Shown: positions 53,884 to 63,508 of the stretch, piece by piece
Layout of the letters: each line of letters opens with the position of its first letter
How positions within the stretch are numbered: position 1 is the stretch's first letter
Assembly: GCA_040877415.1 (NCBI GenBank)
Contig: JBBDNV010000161.1
Span: 1-64,000, forward strand
Source: JBBDNV01 sp040877415
GTDB taxonomy: Bacteria; Planctomycetota; Planctomycetia; Pirellulales; PALSA-1355
DNA length: 64,000 nt
Direction: 5' to 3'
Notes under the pieces: model-generated
The model's input: the letters and a program-made list of their open reading frames with translations, nothing else
Databases searched by the model: none
Told to the model about the DNA's origin: nothing
Position numbers and translations under genes: made by a program

Positions 53884-55089
53884 ATGTCCATCCAAACCGA
53901 CGATCCCCGCATCATCGAGTTCGACGTGCGAACCGATGAGATGCTGGTCAACATGGGCCCGCAGCATCCCAGCACCCACGGCGTGCTGCGGCTGGTGCTG
54001 CGGACCGACGGCGAAGTGGTCTCCGAGGTGACGCCCCACATCGGCTACCTGCACCGCTGCGCCGAAAAGATCGGCGAGAACCTGACGCCGCGGCAATGGA
54101 TCCCTTACACCGACCGCATGGACTACCTGGCCGGCATGAACATGAACCTCGGCTGGGCGCTGGTGGTCGAAAAGCTGTTGAACCTGGAGCTGCCCGGGAA
54201 GGCCCGGCATCTGCGCGTGCTGATCGTCGAGCTGAACCGCATCGCCAGCCACCTGGTGGGCATGGGCGCCTACGGACTCGATCTGGGCACCTTCAGCCCG
54301 TTTATGTACGCGTTCCGCGAGCGGGAAAAGATTCTGGACCTGTTCGAGGAGGTGTGCGGCGCGCGGCTGACTTACAGCTACCTTACCGTCGGCGGGGCCA
54401 CGGCCGATCTTCCACCCGGCTGGCTCGCAAAATGCAAGGCGTTCATCGAGCAACTCAGGCCGGTCATTGACGAGTATCATGCGCTTTTAACCACCAACGC
54501 GATTTTTGTCCGCCGCACGGCCAACATCGGAGTTCTCTCGGCTGAAAATGCGATCGACCACGGCTGCACCGGACCGGTCTTGCGCGGCAGCGGCGTGGAT
54601 TACGATTTGCGCCGCGACGGCGAAGAGCGCTACACCGAAATGTACGACGGCTACGCCTTCGAGGTGATCGTCCAGAAGGACGGGCATTATCCCAAGGATC
54701 ACGACTATCCGCGGGTTCCCAAGACGGCCGTACTCGGCGATTCCTGGCACCGGTTCTACGTGCGGATGCTGGAGGTGATGCAATCGATGGACCTGGTGTT
54801 ACAGGCGATCGATCGCTACAGCATGGCCACGGGCTCGTGGGGCATTCCGGTTAAACTCGCCGAAAGGCTCCCCAAGGGCGAAGCCTATATGGAGACCGAA
54901 TGCCCCCGCGGACAGATGGGTTTTTACATCGTCAGCACCGGCGGCAGCATTCCGCTGCGGGCCCGGGCTCGCAGCAGCTCGTTCTGCAATCTGTCGGTGA
55001 CGCACGATTTATGCCGCGGCTGCCTGATTGCCGACGTGCCGGCGATCGTCGGCTCGCTCGACATCGTCATGGGAGAGATCGACCGCTAA
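53884..55089 (+). CDS. nuoD: NADH-quinone oxidoreductase subunit D
   Basis: 401 residues from the ATG at 53884; a start at 53842 would lie in a hairpin. It is the 49-kDa subunit related to [NiFe] hydrogenase large subunits: MGPQHPSTHGVLRLVLRTDGE, YLHRCAEKIGENLTPRQWIPYTDRMDY, GMGAYGLDLGTFSPFMYAFREREKI and PRGQMGFYIVSTGG. It forms the quinone-reduction site with NuoB and lacks the hydrogenase nickel cysteines, as expected. Next gene nuoH begins 213 bp downstream; a weak internal promoter is possible in the gap. Confidence 0.97.
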   Translation: MSIQTDDPRIIEFDVRTDEMLVNMGPQHPSTHGVLRLVLRTDGEVVSEVTPHIGYLHRCAEKIGENLTPRQWIPYTDRMDYLAGMNMNLGWALVVEKLLNLELPGKARHLRVLIVELNRIASHLVGMGAYGLDLGTFSPFMYAFREREKILDLFEEVCGARLTYSYLTVGGATADLPPGWLAKCKAFIEQLRPVIDEYHALLTTNAIFVRRTANIGVLSAENAIDHGCTGPVLRGSGVDYDLRRDGEERYTEMYDGYAFEVIVQKDGHYPKDHDYPRVPKTAVLGDSWHRFYVRMLEVMQSMDLVLQAIDRYSMATGSWGIPVKLAERLPKGEAYMETECPRGQMGFYIVSTGGSIPLRARARSSSFCNLSVTHDLCRGCLIADVPAIVGSLDIVMGEIDR

Positions 55090-55302
55090 AGCCGCCCCAT
55101 TGCCGGCGGATCGCGTGCTGTGAACTTGGCGCGCGAGCGCATGCGACGGTGGCTTCTGCATGGCAACAACGTTTTCGCGTTCGAGGGGCTTGTCGATCCC
55201 GGGTAGTTTGTGCGATATTTCACGATCTTAGAACCCCTTCAAAACCACAAGTGGTCAACGTGTTAGGAATGCCGGCGCGGCGTTCCGTGGGACCCACAAG
55301 CG

Positions 55303-56574
55303 GTGGCTGAATATCTCAAACAGTACCTGTCTCCCGAGTGGCTGGCCTACGTGGCCGCCGCGCTTGTGCACGCGTTCTTGCTCGTGAACTTGCTGGCCAT
55401 TAGCGCGCTGGTCTTTATCTGGCTGGAACGCAAGGTGTCGGGGCGCATTCAGGATCGGCTCGGGCCGACGCGCATCGGAGGCAAATTCGGCTGGCTGCAA
55501 ACGCTGGCCGACGCCATCAAACTGGTGACCAAGGAAGATCTGCGGCCCGCGGCTGCCGACCGCATGCTGTTTCTGGCTGCGCCCTACATCAGTTTCTGTT
55601 CGTCGTACGCCGCCTTCATGGCCTTGCCCTTTGCGGACGGCTGGGTGGCCATGCGGCTGAACGTGGCCGTGTTCTTCATCGTGGCCGTGCTGGGGCTGGA
55701 AGTCTTCGGCGTCATTCTGGCCGGGTACGCGTCGGCTTCCAAGTGGTCGCTGTTCGGCGCCATGCGCGAAGCGGCCCAGGTCGTGAGCTATGAAGTGCCG
55801 CTGGGCTTGTGCGTCGTGGTGCCCGTCCTGGTGGCCGGCACGATGGACCTGGTCAGCATCGGGCAGATGCAAAAGGGCCTGTTCATCAACTGGTTCGTGT
55901 TCCACGATCCGTTTACGTTCGTCACCTTCTGGGTTTATTTCACCTGCGCCACGGCCAGCGTCAACCGGGCGCCGTTCGATCTGGCCGAGGCCGAAAGCGA
56001 GCTGGTGGCCGGCTTTCACACCGAATACTCCGGCTTTCGCTGGAGCGTGTTCTTCCTGGCCGAATACGGCTCGATGTTCGTCGTCAGCGGGCTGGCGGCC
56101 ATTCTTTTCTTCGGCGGCTGGAACGGACCTTTGCCGATTACGCATTGGCTGGGAATGGCCGGCTCGACCAACCCGCTCGTGCACTACGTCGCAAACTTCC
56201 TGGGCATGCTGAACTTCGTCGGCAAGTGCGTCTTCGGCATCACGTTCATGATGTGGGTTCGCTGGACGCTGCCGCGACTGCGCATCGACCAGGTGATGAC
56301 GACCTGCTTGAAGTACTGCATGCCGATCGCCGCCGTGTCGTTCGCCGGCGCCGTGGTGTGGACCTATCTGCTCCCCGGCGGGCTGATCATTCCCTTCCGG
56401 CCGTACGGCAATGAGCGCGAGGCGCAGTTGCTCGACGCGATTGAAGACGCGACCAGGCGAGACGACACCGCGGCAAACCTACTTCCCTCTCCCATCAAGC
56501 GAGAGGGAGAGGCGGGAAACTCGGACCCGTTAGCCAACACGAACCCCTCAGGTGGCCGCCGTGGAACCGATTAA
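55303..56574 (+). CDS. nuoH: NADH-quinone oxidoreductase subunit H
   Basis: 423 residues from a GTG at 55303. Eight or nine membrane spans with the subunit-1 signatures VFIWLERKVSGRIQDRLGPTRIGGKFGWLQTLADAIKLVTKED and SVNRAPFDLAEAESELVAGFHTEYSGFRW. It links the quinone cavity to the proton pumps. The last ~60 residues are a hydrophilic tail (LLDAIEDATRRDDTAANLLPS...), longer than usual. Its 3' end overlaps the start of nuoJ by 23 bp. Confidence 0.97.
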   Translation: MAEYLKQYLSPEWLAYVAAALVHAFLLVNLLAISALVFIWLERKVSGRIQDRLGPTRIGGKFGWLQTLADAIKLVTKEDLRPAAADRMLFLAAPYISFCSSYAAFMALPFADGWVAMRLNVAVFFIVAVLGLEVFGVILAGYASASKWSLFGAMREAAQVVSYEVPLGLCVVVPVLVAGTMDLVSIGQMQKGLFINWFVFHDPFTFVTFWVYFTCATASVNRAPFDLAEAESELVAGFHTEYSGFRWSVFFLAEYGSMFVVSGLAAILFFGGWNGPLPITHWLGMAGSTNPLVHYVANFLGMLNFVGKCVFGITFMMWVRWTLPRLRIDQVMTTCLKYCMPIAAVSFAGAVVWTYLLPGGLIIPFRPYGNEREAQLLDAIEDATRRDDTAANLLPSPIKREGEAGNSDPLANTNPSGGRRGTD

Positions 56575-57160
56575 CTGGCATTCCGTGTTCTTCCTGCTGT
56601 TTGCGCTGGTGGCCTGCGGCTTTGCCCTGGCCGTGCTGATGACCAGCAACATCGTGCGGATGGCGTTCTACCTGGTGTTGTCGCTGGCTGCCACGAGCGG
56701 GTTGTTTTTTCTGGCCGGGGCCGATTTCGTCGGCGCGATGCAAATCATGATCTATGTCGGCGGAACGCTCGTGCTGTTGATCTTCGGTGTGATGCTCACC
56801 GCCAAGGGTCCCTTTATCACGATGCGCACTAAAGCCGGCGAATGGATTCTGGGCGCAATCGTGGGCGGTTCGCTGCTGGCCGTGCTGTTGTCGGCGGCCA
56901 CGAGCGTGCGAGCCTGGCAGCCCGCGGCCCAGTTGCCCCGCGTCGCGCAGCCGACCGCCACGCGGCTGGGAATGGGGCTTTTGGGGGTGCGCGTCGACAA
57001 GCTGGCGGAACAAGACCCCACCCGGCGGGCCGGCATGTCAGGCTATCTGCTGCCGTTCGAGATCGTCTCGGTGCACCTGCTGGTCGTGCTCATCGGCTCG
57101 GCGTATCTGGCCCGGCCGAAAAAGCGCGCGGTCGCCGGCCCGGGAGAAACCGCGCGATGA
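56552..57160 (+). CDS. nuoJ: NADH-quinone oxidoreductase subunit J
   Basis: 202 residues from a GTG at 56552 that overlaps nuoH by 23 bp. Five spans: HSVFFLLFALVACGFALAVLM, FYLVLSLAATSGLFFLAGADF, GAMQIMIYVGGTLVLLIFGVML (the pi-bulge helix with the conserved Tyr-Val-Gly), then a long periplasmic loop and a final span. It is the ND6-like subunit. Its stop overlaps the nuoK start (ATGA). Confidence 0.95.
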   Translation: MAAVEPINWHSVFFLLFALVACGFALAVLMTSNIVRMAFYLVLSLAATSGLFFLAGADFVGAMQIMIYVGGTLVLLIFGVMLTAKGPFITMRTKAGEWILGAIVGGSLLAVLLSAATSVRAWQPAAQLPRVAQPTATRLGMGLLGVRVDKLAEQDPTRRAGMSGYLLPFEIVSVHLLVVLIGSAYLARPKKRAVAGPGETAR

Positions 57161-57498
57161 ATCTACTGACGCAGCCCGTCGGCGTTTCGCATTACCTGAT
57201 TGTCGGGGCGATTTTGTTCGTCACCGGCGCCGTCTGCATGGCCACCAAGCGCAACGCGCTCGGCGTGCTGATGGGCATCGAGCTGGTGCTCAACGGCGCC
57301 AACGTGAATTTCGTGGCCTTCGGCAGCGATTACCTGCGGCCCGGCGTCATCGGCCTCGGGCTCGACGGCCAATTGATCGCGTTGTTTGTCATCGTGCTGG
57401 CCGCGGCCGAAGCGGCCGTGGCGCTGGCCATTACGCTTAATTTCTACAACAACCACTCCACGGTCGACGTCGACCGGGCGGACGAGCTCAAAGGCTGA
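57157..57498 (+). CDS. nuoK: NADH-quinone oxidoreductase subunit K
   Basis: 113 residues from the ATG at 57157, overlapping nuoJ by 4 bp. Three spans: HYLIVGAILFVTGAVCMATKRNALGVLMGIELVLNGANVNFVAFGS and LIALFVIVLAAAEAAVALAITLNFY, including the conserved membrane Glu (GIELVLNG) and second Glu (AAAEAAV) of ND4L. It forms half a proton channel with NuoJ/NuoN. The nuoL start overlaps its stop (TGATG). Confidence 0.95.
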   Translation: MNLLTQPVGVSHYLIVGAILFVTGAVCMATKRNALGVLMGIELVLNGANVNFVAFGSDYLRPGVIGLGLDGQLIALFVIVLAAAEAAVALAITLNFYNNHSTVDVDRADELKG

Positions 57499-59891
57499 TG
57501 GATCCCGTTTCCACGCTTCCCACGTTGTTCGGACTGGCCTGGCTGCTGCCGCTGGTCTCTTTTGCGCTGATCGTGCTGTTCGGTCCGCGCATGGGCAAGG
57601 CCGGCATCAAGGCCGGCTACGTGGCCACCGGCGCCATCCTCGCCTCGTTTGTCTTGTCGGCCTTCGCCCTGTTTTTCGTCTGGCTGCCCAACTACGACCT
57701 GCCGGCCGAAGCGCATCCGGCGACGGCGGAAAGCTCGGCCGGCGGCGCGCACGCAGGCGAAGTGGAGCACGCCGCGCCGCGCGAAAAACCGGCCATCACC
57801 GGCGACTGGTACACGCTCGGCCAGTTCGGCTCGCTGCGGATCACGATCGGATATTACATCGACTCGCTGACCGTGCTCATGTTCGTCATGGTCACGTTCA
57901 TCTCCACGTGCATCCACTTCTATTCGTTCGGCTACATGCACGAGGAGCTCGAAGAAGTCACCGATCACGAGGTGACGCTCCCGGGTGGCGACCACCTGCG
58001 CCGCCGCGGCCGCTTTCATCGCTTTTTCCAGTACTTGTCGCTGTTCTGCTTCAGCATGCTGGGACTGGTGATCGCCGGCAACGTGGCGATGATGTTCGTG
58101 TTTTGGGAATTGGTGGGCATCTGCTCCTATTTCCTGATCGGCTTCTACATCGAGCGCCGTAGCGCCTGCCTGGCGGCCAACAAGGCGTTCATCGTCAACC
58201 GCGTGGGCGACTTCGGCATGATCGTCGGCATGATGATCATCTTCGCCACGCTCGGCACGTTCGCCTTCGGCGACGTCGACGCCGACGGAGACGGCACGCC
58301 CGAGCCGGGCATTTTCAGCCAGGTGCGCACGCCGGCGAATCATCACGCCTTGGTCGTACCCGACGGGATGGTGAAGGCCGCGGCAGTCGATAAGATCGCC
58401 AAAGGCGCTGAGCCGACGCCCGAGAATATCCAAGCCTGGCGCGAGCAGATGGAGCCCGGCGGCATCGGACGCTACGCCTATTGGCTGTGGATCGTGGCGG
58501 GCCTGGGCATCTTTTGCGGCTGCGTGGGCAAAAGCGCGCAGTTCCCGCTGCACGTGTGGTTGCCCGACGCGATGGAAGGGCCCACGCCCGTCAGCGCGCT
58601 CGTGCATTCCGCCACGATGGTGGCCGCCGGCGTTTACCTGGTCGGACGTTTTTTTCCGTTTTTCACGCCCGAGGTGCTGGTGGTGATCGCCATCATCGGC
58701 TGCATCACGCTGTTTATCGCCGCCACGATCGCCATCACGGCCACCGACATCAAGCGCGTGCTGGCCTATTCGACCGTCAGCCAACTGGGGTACATGATGC
58801 TGGCCCTGGGCGTGGGCGGCTGGAGTGCCGGCATGTTTCACCTGATCACGCACGCGTTTTTCAAGAGCCTGCTATTCATGTGCTCGGGCTCGGTGATCCA
58901 CGCCGTGCACACCAACGACATGACCAAGATGGGCGGCCTGCGGCACAAAATGCCGTGGACCGCGTACACGATGCTGGTGGGCTGTCTGGCGATCATGGGC
59001 GCGGGGGTGCCGTTTGCGATCGGGCTGTCGGGCCACTATTCCAAAGACGCGATTCTGGCGCAGGCCCTGTCGTTCAAGGACGCCAATCCGAGGCTCGGAT
59101 TCCTGTTCTACGTGGCGGCCGGCGGCGCGGCGATCACCGCGTTCTACATGTTCCGCTTGTGGTTCATGACCTTTGCCGGCGAGCCGCGCGATCATCATCG
59201 CTACGAACACGCCCACGAATCGCCCAAGGTGATGTACTATCCGCTCGTGATCCTGGCGGTGATGGCCATCGTGACGGGCTGGAGCATTTTTGGCTTCGGC
59301 GTGCAGCCGTTGTTGGAACAGGCCCGGCCGGCCGGCATCCTGGCCGAAGCGCAGGGCGTGCTCTGGACCGGGCTCGTGCATCCCGACGAGCATCTTTCGC
59401 ACCTGGAAGAGTTTCACGTCAGTTCGACGTGGGTGGCCACGATGACCGGATTGGTCGGGTTGTTTTTGGCTGTGGTGTTCTACGGGGTGCGGATGCTCGA
59501 TCCGGCCGAAGTTTGCAACCAGTTCAAGCCCATCTACAACTTCCTGATGGGCAAATGGTACTTCGACGAGCTTTACAACATTGTGTTTGTCCAGCCGCTG
59601 CTGTTCGTTGCGCGTCGCGTGGCCGAATTCGACAGGCAGGTGATCGACGGCATCATCGACGGCATGGCGCTCGTGACGATGATCGTGGCATACGTCGAGG
59701 ACTTTATCGACCGCTATTTCGTCGACGGGTTCGTGAACGTGTTCGCCGATTGGACGTACGGCATCGCCGTCTGGTTCCGGGGGGCCGAAACGGGCCGCGT
59801 GCGGCAGTACGTCATGTTCATCGTCGTCGGAACGGTGGTCATGTTTTTGTTGATCACGTTTTACCTGAACTACACGTTCGCAGGGTCCTGA
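57498..59891 (+). CDS. nuoL: NADH-quinone oxidoreductase subunit L
   Basis: 797 residues, longer than the usual 610-680. It is the distal antiporter-like pump with ~16 spans: YIDSLTVLMFVMVTFISTCIHFYSFGYMHEE, MMFVFWELVGICSYFLIGFYIERRSACLAANKAFIVNRVGDFGMIVGM, FCGCVGKSAQFPLHVWLPDAMEGPTPVSALVHSATMVAAGVYLV. A ~55-residue hydrophilic insert (FGDVDADGDGTPEPG ... EQMEPGG) interrupts the middle, and the lateral helix follows near the C-terminus. It starts within the nuoK stop. Confidence 0.96.
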   Translation: MDPVSTLPTLFGLAWLLPLVSFALIVLFGPRMGKAGIKAGYVATGAILASFVLSAFALFFVWLPNYDLPAEAHPATAESSAGGAHAGEVEHAAPREKPAITGDWYTLGQFGSLRITIGYYIDSLTVLMFVMVTFISTCIHFYSFGYMHEELEEVTDHEVTLPGGDHLRRRGRFHRFFQYLSLFCFSMLGLVIAGNVAMMFVFWELVGICSYFLIGFYIERRSACLAANKAFIVNRVGDFGMIVGMMIIFATLGTFAFGDVDADGDGTPEPGIFSQVRTPANHHALVVPDGMVKAAAVDKIAKGAEPTPENIQAWREQMEPGGIGRYAYWLWIVAGLGIFCGCVGKSAQFPLHVWLPDAMEGPTPVSALVHSATMVAAGVYLVGRFFPFFTPEVLVVIAIIGCITLFIAATIAITATDIKRVLAYSTVSQLGYMMLALGVGGWSAGMFHLITHAFFKSLLFMCSGSVIHAVHTNDMTKMGGLRHKMPWTAYTMLVGCLAIMGAGVPFAIGLSGHYSKDAILAQALSFKDANPRLGFLFYVAAGGAAITAFYMFRLWFMTFAGEPRDHHRYEHAHESPKVMYYPLVILAVMAIVTGWSIFGFGVQPLLEQARPAGILAEAQGVLWTGLVHPDEHLSHLEEFHVSSTWVATMTGLVGLFLAVVFYGVRMLDPAEVCNQFKPIYNFLMGKWYFDELYNIVFVQPLLFVARRVAEFDRQVIDGIIDGMALVTMIVAYVEDFIDRYFVDGFVNVFADWTYGIAVWFRGAETGRVRQYVMFIVVGTVVMFLLITFYLNYTFAGS

Positions 59892-59898
59892 CGTTTTT

Positions 59899-59970
59899 GT
59901 AGCCGGCCTTCGTGAGACCGGCGTTTGCGACGCGTTTCGAAACAATTCCGGGGTCATAGACTCCGGCTAC
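59899..59970. repeat. Palindromic element between nuoL and nuoM
   Basis: GTAGCCGG (59899-59906) and CCGGCTAC (59963-59970) are inverted repeats enclosing two smaller CCGG-stem hairpins. Fills the 93-bp gap between the stop of nuoL and start of nuoM and has the look of a paired REP unit. Confidence 0.6.
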
Positions 59971-59984
59971 AGGAAGACGCCGCC

Positions 59985-61781
59985 ATGCAATCCTCTTACG
60001 CGACGCTGTTGAGTTTGATCGTCTTTCTGCCCGCGGCGGGCGGGTTGGCGCTGGCGTTCTTCCCGCGCGAAAAAACCGACGCGATGAAGATGTTTACGCT
60101 GCTGGTCACGGCGGCCGTATTCCTGCTGTCCGTGGTCATGGCCCTGCCCGGCGACGGCGGCGGCTGGCAGTTCGACGCGGCGGTGTCCGAAATGCAAAAA
60201 GTGTTTTCGATCTCCTGGATCCCCAGCTTCAACATCTACTACTTCATGGGCGTCGACGGAATCAGCTTTCCGCTGGTCGTGCTGACCACGTTCATCACGA
60301 TGTTGTCGATGGCCGCCAGTTGGACGATCGACAAGCACGTCAAGGCCTACTGCATCCTGTTCCTGGTGCTCGAGACCGGCGTGTTGGGCGTTTTTTTGGC
60401 GCTGGACTTTTTCCTGTTCTACGTGTTCTGGGAAGTGATGCTTTTGCCGATGTACTTTTTGATCGGCGTGTGGGGCGGCCCGCGCCGCGAGTACGCCGCG
60501 ATCAAGTTCTTTCTCTACACGCTCCTGGGCGGCGTGCTGATGCTGATCGCCATCCTGATCCTGTATTTCGCCAGCGACCTGACACTGCTTTCGAAAGATC
60601 AGTTGATCGCCGCCCACGTCGTCAGCCCCGCGCTGGCTGCCGAGGAACAAGACGCCCAGGTGGCCGAGATCAAGAACAGCGCCGGGGCCGTGCACACCTT
60701 CAACATCCTCGCCTTGCAGCAATTGGGCCAGCACACCGACGCCTTCGACGGCATAATCCTGGGGAAAAGCCTGCAATGGTGGGCCTTCCTGCTGCTCTTG
60801 ATCGGCTTCGTGATCAAGGTGCCTTCGGTGCCCCTGCACACCTGGCTGCCCGACGCGCACGTCGAAGCGCCCACGCCGATCTCGATGATCCTGGCCGGCA
60901 TCCTGCTGAAGCTGGGCGGCTACGGCATCATTCGCATCTGCTACCCCATCTGTCCGCACGCCGGTTACGACCTGGCGTACTTCGTCTGCGCCCTGGGCGC
61001 CGTGAGCATGGTCTACGGAGCGCTGGCGGCGCTTGCGCAAAAAGACTTCAAGCGGCTGGTGGCCTACAGCTCCGTCAGCCACATGGGCTACGTCGTGTTG
61101 GGCATCGGCGTGTGGACGGCCGTGGCGGACTACCAATTCAATCCCGACGCGTGGAAACTGGGGATGAACGGCGCCATGTTCCAGATGATCGCCCACGGCC
61201 TCAGTTCGCCCGGCATGTTTTTCCTGGTGGGAGTGATTTACGACCGCGTGCACCATCGCAATCTCGATCAGTTCGGCGGACTGTTCGCGAAGATGCCGGT
61301 TTACTCGGGTCTGGCGATCGGCATTTTCTTTGCCGGCTTGGGCTTGCCCGGCTTGTGCGGATTCATCGGCGAAGTGTTCGTCACGCTGTCGGTGTGGAAG
61401 TACAGCTACGGCTTGGCCGTCGTGGCCGCTTCGGTGGTGATTCTCACGGCGGCCTACATTCTGTGGACCTTGCAGCGCGTGTACCTGGGCCCCGAGTACA
61501 AGGGCCCGCACGGCGATCATTTGACTCCGATGACGACCCGAGAGTTGGCCATCGCCGCGCCGATCCTGGCATTTGCGATCATTCTGGGCGTCTACCCGCA
61601 GGCCGTGTTCCATTACATGACCCCCAGCGTCAATCGCACGGTCGACGAGCTGGCCGCGTGGACCGAGCGGGAGGAGCCGGCGGTCGCAAAAACCGCGCGT
61701 TCGGCGCCCGCCGGCGCGGCGGACGCACTGGCACAAGATAATTCGCCGGAACACGCGGGCGATAAACGGCAACTACCGTGA
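59985..61781 (+). CDS. nuoM: NADH-quinone oxidoreductase subunit M
   Basis: 598 residues from the ATG at 59985 (AGGAAG upstream; a longer frame from 59925 crosses a repeat). It is an antiporter-like proton pump with ~14 spans: FFLFYVFWEVMLLPMYFLIGVWGGPRREYAAIKFFLYTLLGGVLML and FVIKVPSVPLHTWLPDAHVEAPTPISMILAGILLKLGGYGIIRI. A ~45-residue insert lies in the middle (LIAAHVVSPALAAEEQDAQVAE) and a hydrophilic tail ends it. It overlaps nuoN by 4 bp (GTGA). Confidence 0.96.
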   Translation: MQSSYATLLSLIVFLPAAGGLALAFFPREKTDAMKMFTLLVTAAVFLLSVVMALPGDGGGWQFDAAVSEMQKVFSISWIPSFNIYYFMGVDGISFPLVVLTTFITMLSMAASWTIDKHVKAYCILFLVLETGVLGVFLALDFFLFYVFWEVMLLPMYFLIGVWGGPRREYAAIKFFLYTLLGGVLMLIAILILYFASDLTLLSKDQLIAAHVVSPALAAEEQDAQVAEIKNSAGAVHTFNILALQQLGQHTDAFDGIILGKSLQWWAFLLLLIGFVIKVPSVPLHTWLPDAHVEAPTPISMILAGILLKLGGYGIIRICYPICPHAGYDLAYFVCALGAVSMVYGALAALAQKDFKRLVAYSSVSHMGYVVLGIGVWTAVADYQFNPDAWKLGMNGAMFQMIAHGLSSPGMFFLVGVIYDRVHHRNLDQFGGLFAKMPVYSGLAIGIFFAGLGLPGLCGFIGEVFVTLSVWKYSYGLAVVAASVVILTAAYILWTLQRVYLGPEYKGPHGDHLTPMTTRELAIAAPILAFAIILGVYPQAVFHYMTPSVNRTVDELAAWTEREEPAVAKTARSAPAGAADALAQDNSPEHAGDKRQLP

Positions 61782-63508
61782 ACCTTTACGATCTGATTCA
61801 TTCGTTGATGGGCGACACCGCCACGAGCCTCGCCGGATTCGGCGGCGAGCTGACGCTGTGCGCCACGATCGTGCTCATACTGTTGTTGAAGATTCCCAGG
61901 TTCACCAGTTGGATCGATTCGTTCTACGTCATGCTGGCCGGTTCGGCGGCGGCGCTGTGGCTGGCCGGTCCGTGGCATCCCCTCGAGCATCCCTCACAGT
62001 TGTTCACCGGCTTGCTGGTGTACGACACGTTCACGGTCTACTTCCGCACGCTGCTTTTGTTTTTCGCGGTGCTGTTCGCGGTCTTCACGCGCATTTCGGG
62101 CGTGCCCGATCGCGACGCGGCGCCGGACGTCTACGCGCTGGTGCTGGGATCCACGCTGGGCATGTGCATCATGGCTTCGGCCAATCACGTGCTGATGGTT
62201 TTTTTGGGAGTCGAGATGGCCAGCGTCCCGTCGTATGCCTTGGCCGGATTGCTCAAAGGGCGGCGGCAAAGCAGCGAGGCGGCGCTCAAATACGCCGTGT
62301 ACGGCGCGGGCACCGCCGGCATCATGCTCTACGGCATCAGCCTCTTGTCCGGCGTGCTCGGCTCGACGCACATTCCAACGATGGCCGTCCGGCTGGCGGA
62401 GCTCTTGCAGCCGGCGAATCTCGAGCAGGAGATCGGGCTCGACACGCACATGGTGCTGGCCCTGGGCGGACTGATGGTGCTGGTGGGCGTGGCGTTCAAG
62501 CTTTCGGCCGTGCCGTTTCACTTCTGGTGTCCCGACGTGTTCGAGGGGGCCACGGCGGAAGTGAACGCGTTTCTATCCGTGGCGTCGAAAGCCGCGGCCC
62601 TGGCGCTTTTGGCCCGCCTGGCGATCGGGTTTGGATACGTCGGCCCGCCGGTTGCATCCGAACCCGCCGGGCAAGTCGCGCTGTTCAACGTCTCGGAGGA
62701 GCGTGGGGCCGCGGAACACGTCGCTGCGAAGGATGCCGATGCGAAAGCGTCCAGCGCAGCGGCCCCTGAAAAAGCCCGGGCCGCATTCGCCCCGCTTCCC
62801 GATCGCGCCGCTCAAAACGCCGCGCTGGCGCCCGCCCGCGACTATCTGTGGCGCGTGCTGGCTTTCGTGGCGATCATCACCTGCACCTTCGGCAACCTGG
62901 CGGCTTACGGCCAGACGAACATCAAGCGCCTGTTGGCCTATTCGACGATCGCCCAGGCGGGCTACATGATGATGCCGGTGCCGGCCGCCATGGTCCTGGC
63001 CGGCGACAATCCCGCGGCGGCCGGCGCCGCGATGAGCGCGGTGACGTTCTACGCTGGCGTGTACCTGTTCATGAATCTGGGCGCCTTTGCCATCGTGGCC
63101 TTCCTGCGCAACGTGCTGCACAGCGAAGAGATCGACGACTACGCGGGCCTGATCCGCCGCGCGCCGATCACGGCGATCTGCTTCTCGGTGATTCTGTTCA
63201 GCCTGATCGGCATTCCCCCGCTGGCCGGTTTCTTCGGCAAGTATCAGATCTTTTTGTCGCTGGTTACCGCCAAGCTGTGGACCGTGCTGGTCATAGCCGG
63301 CTTGAACACGGTCGTGAGTTTGTACTATTATCTGCGGGTCGTGAAGGTCATGACGATGGATCCCGAGCCCGAGAGCCGCCGCCCGTTCGTCATGTCGTTC
63401 ATCCCCGGCACTTACGTGGTGCTGGTGAGCGTGCCGGTCGTTATATTGGGCATTTGGCCGGAGAGTCTGAACGCCCTGGCGCAAATCGCCACCCGGCAGT
63501 TGTTCTAG
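61778..63508 (+). CDS. nuoN: NADH-quinone oxidoreductase subunit N
   Basis: 576 residues from a GTG at 61778. It is the third antiporter-like pump with ~14 spans, including ASVPSYALAGLLKGRRQSSEAALKYAVYGAGTAGIMLYG and VAFKLSAVPFHFWCPDVFEGATAEVNAFLSVASKAAALALLARL. An extra ~60-residue hydrophilic segment (EERGAAEHVAAKDADAKASSAAAPEKA...) lies before the second half. It is the last nuo gene; a long hairpin follows immediately. Confidence 0.96.
   Translation: MNLYDLIHSLMGDTATSLAGFGGELTLCATIVLILLLKIPRFTSWIDSFYVMLAGSAAALWLAGPWHPLEHPSQLFTGLLVYDTFTVYFRTLLLFFAVLFAVFTRISGVPDRDAAPDVYALVLGSTLGMCIMASANHVLMVFLGVEMASVPSYALAGLLKGRRQSSEAALKYAVYGAGTAGIMLYGISLLSGVLGSTHIPTMAVRLAELLQPANLEQEIGLDTHMVLALGGLMVLVGVAFKLSAVPFHFWCPDVFEGATAEVNAFLSVASKAAALALLARLAIGFGYVGPPVASEPAGQVALFNVSEERGAAEHVAAKDADAKASSAAAPEKARAAFAPLPDRAAQNAALAPARDYLWRVLAFVAIITCTFGNLAAYGQTNIKRLLAYSTIAQAGYMMMPVPAAMVLAGDNPAAAGAAMSAVTFYAGVYLFMNLGAFAIVAFLRNVLHSEEIDDYAGLIRRAPITAICFSVILFSLIGIPPLAGFFGKYQIFLSLVTAKLWTVLVIAGLNTVVSLYYYLRVVKVMTMDPEPESRRPFVMSFIPGTYVVLVSVPVVILGIWPESLNALAQIATRQLF

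Noticed and set aside
59967..61772. 601-codon minus-strand open frame
   Set aside because: Antisense to nuoM.
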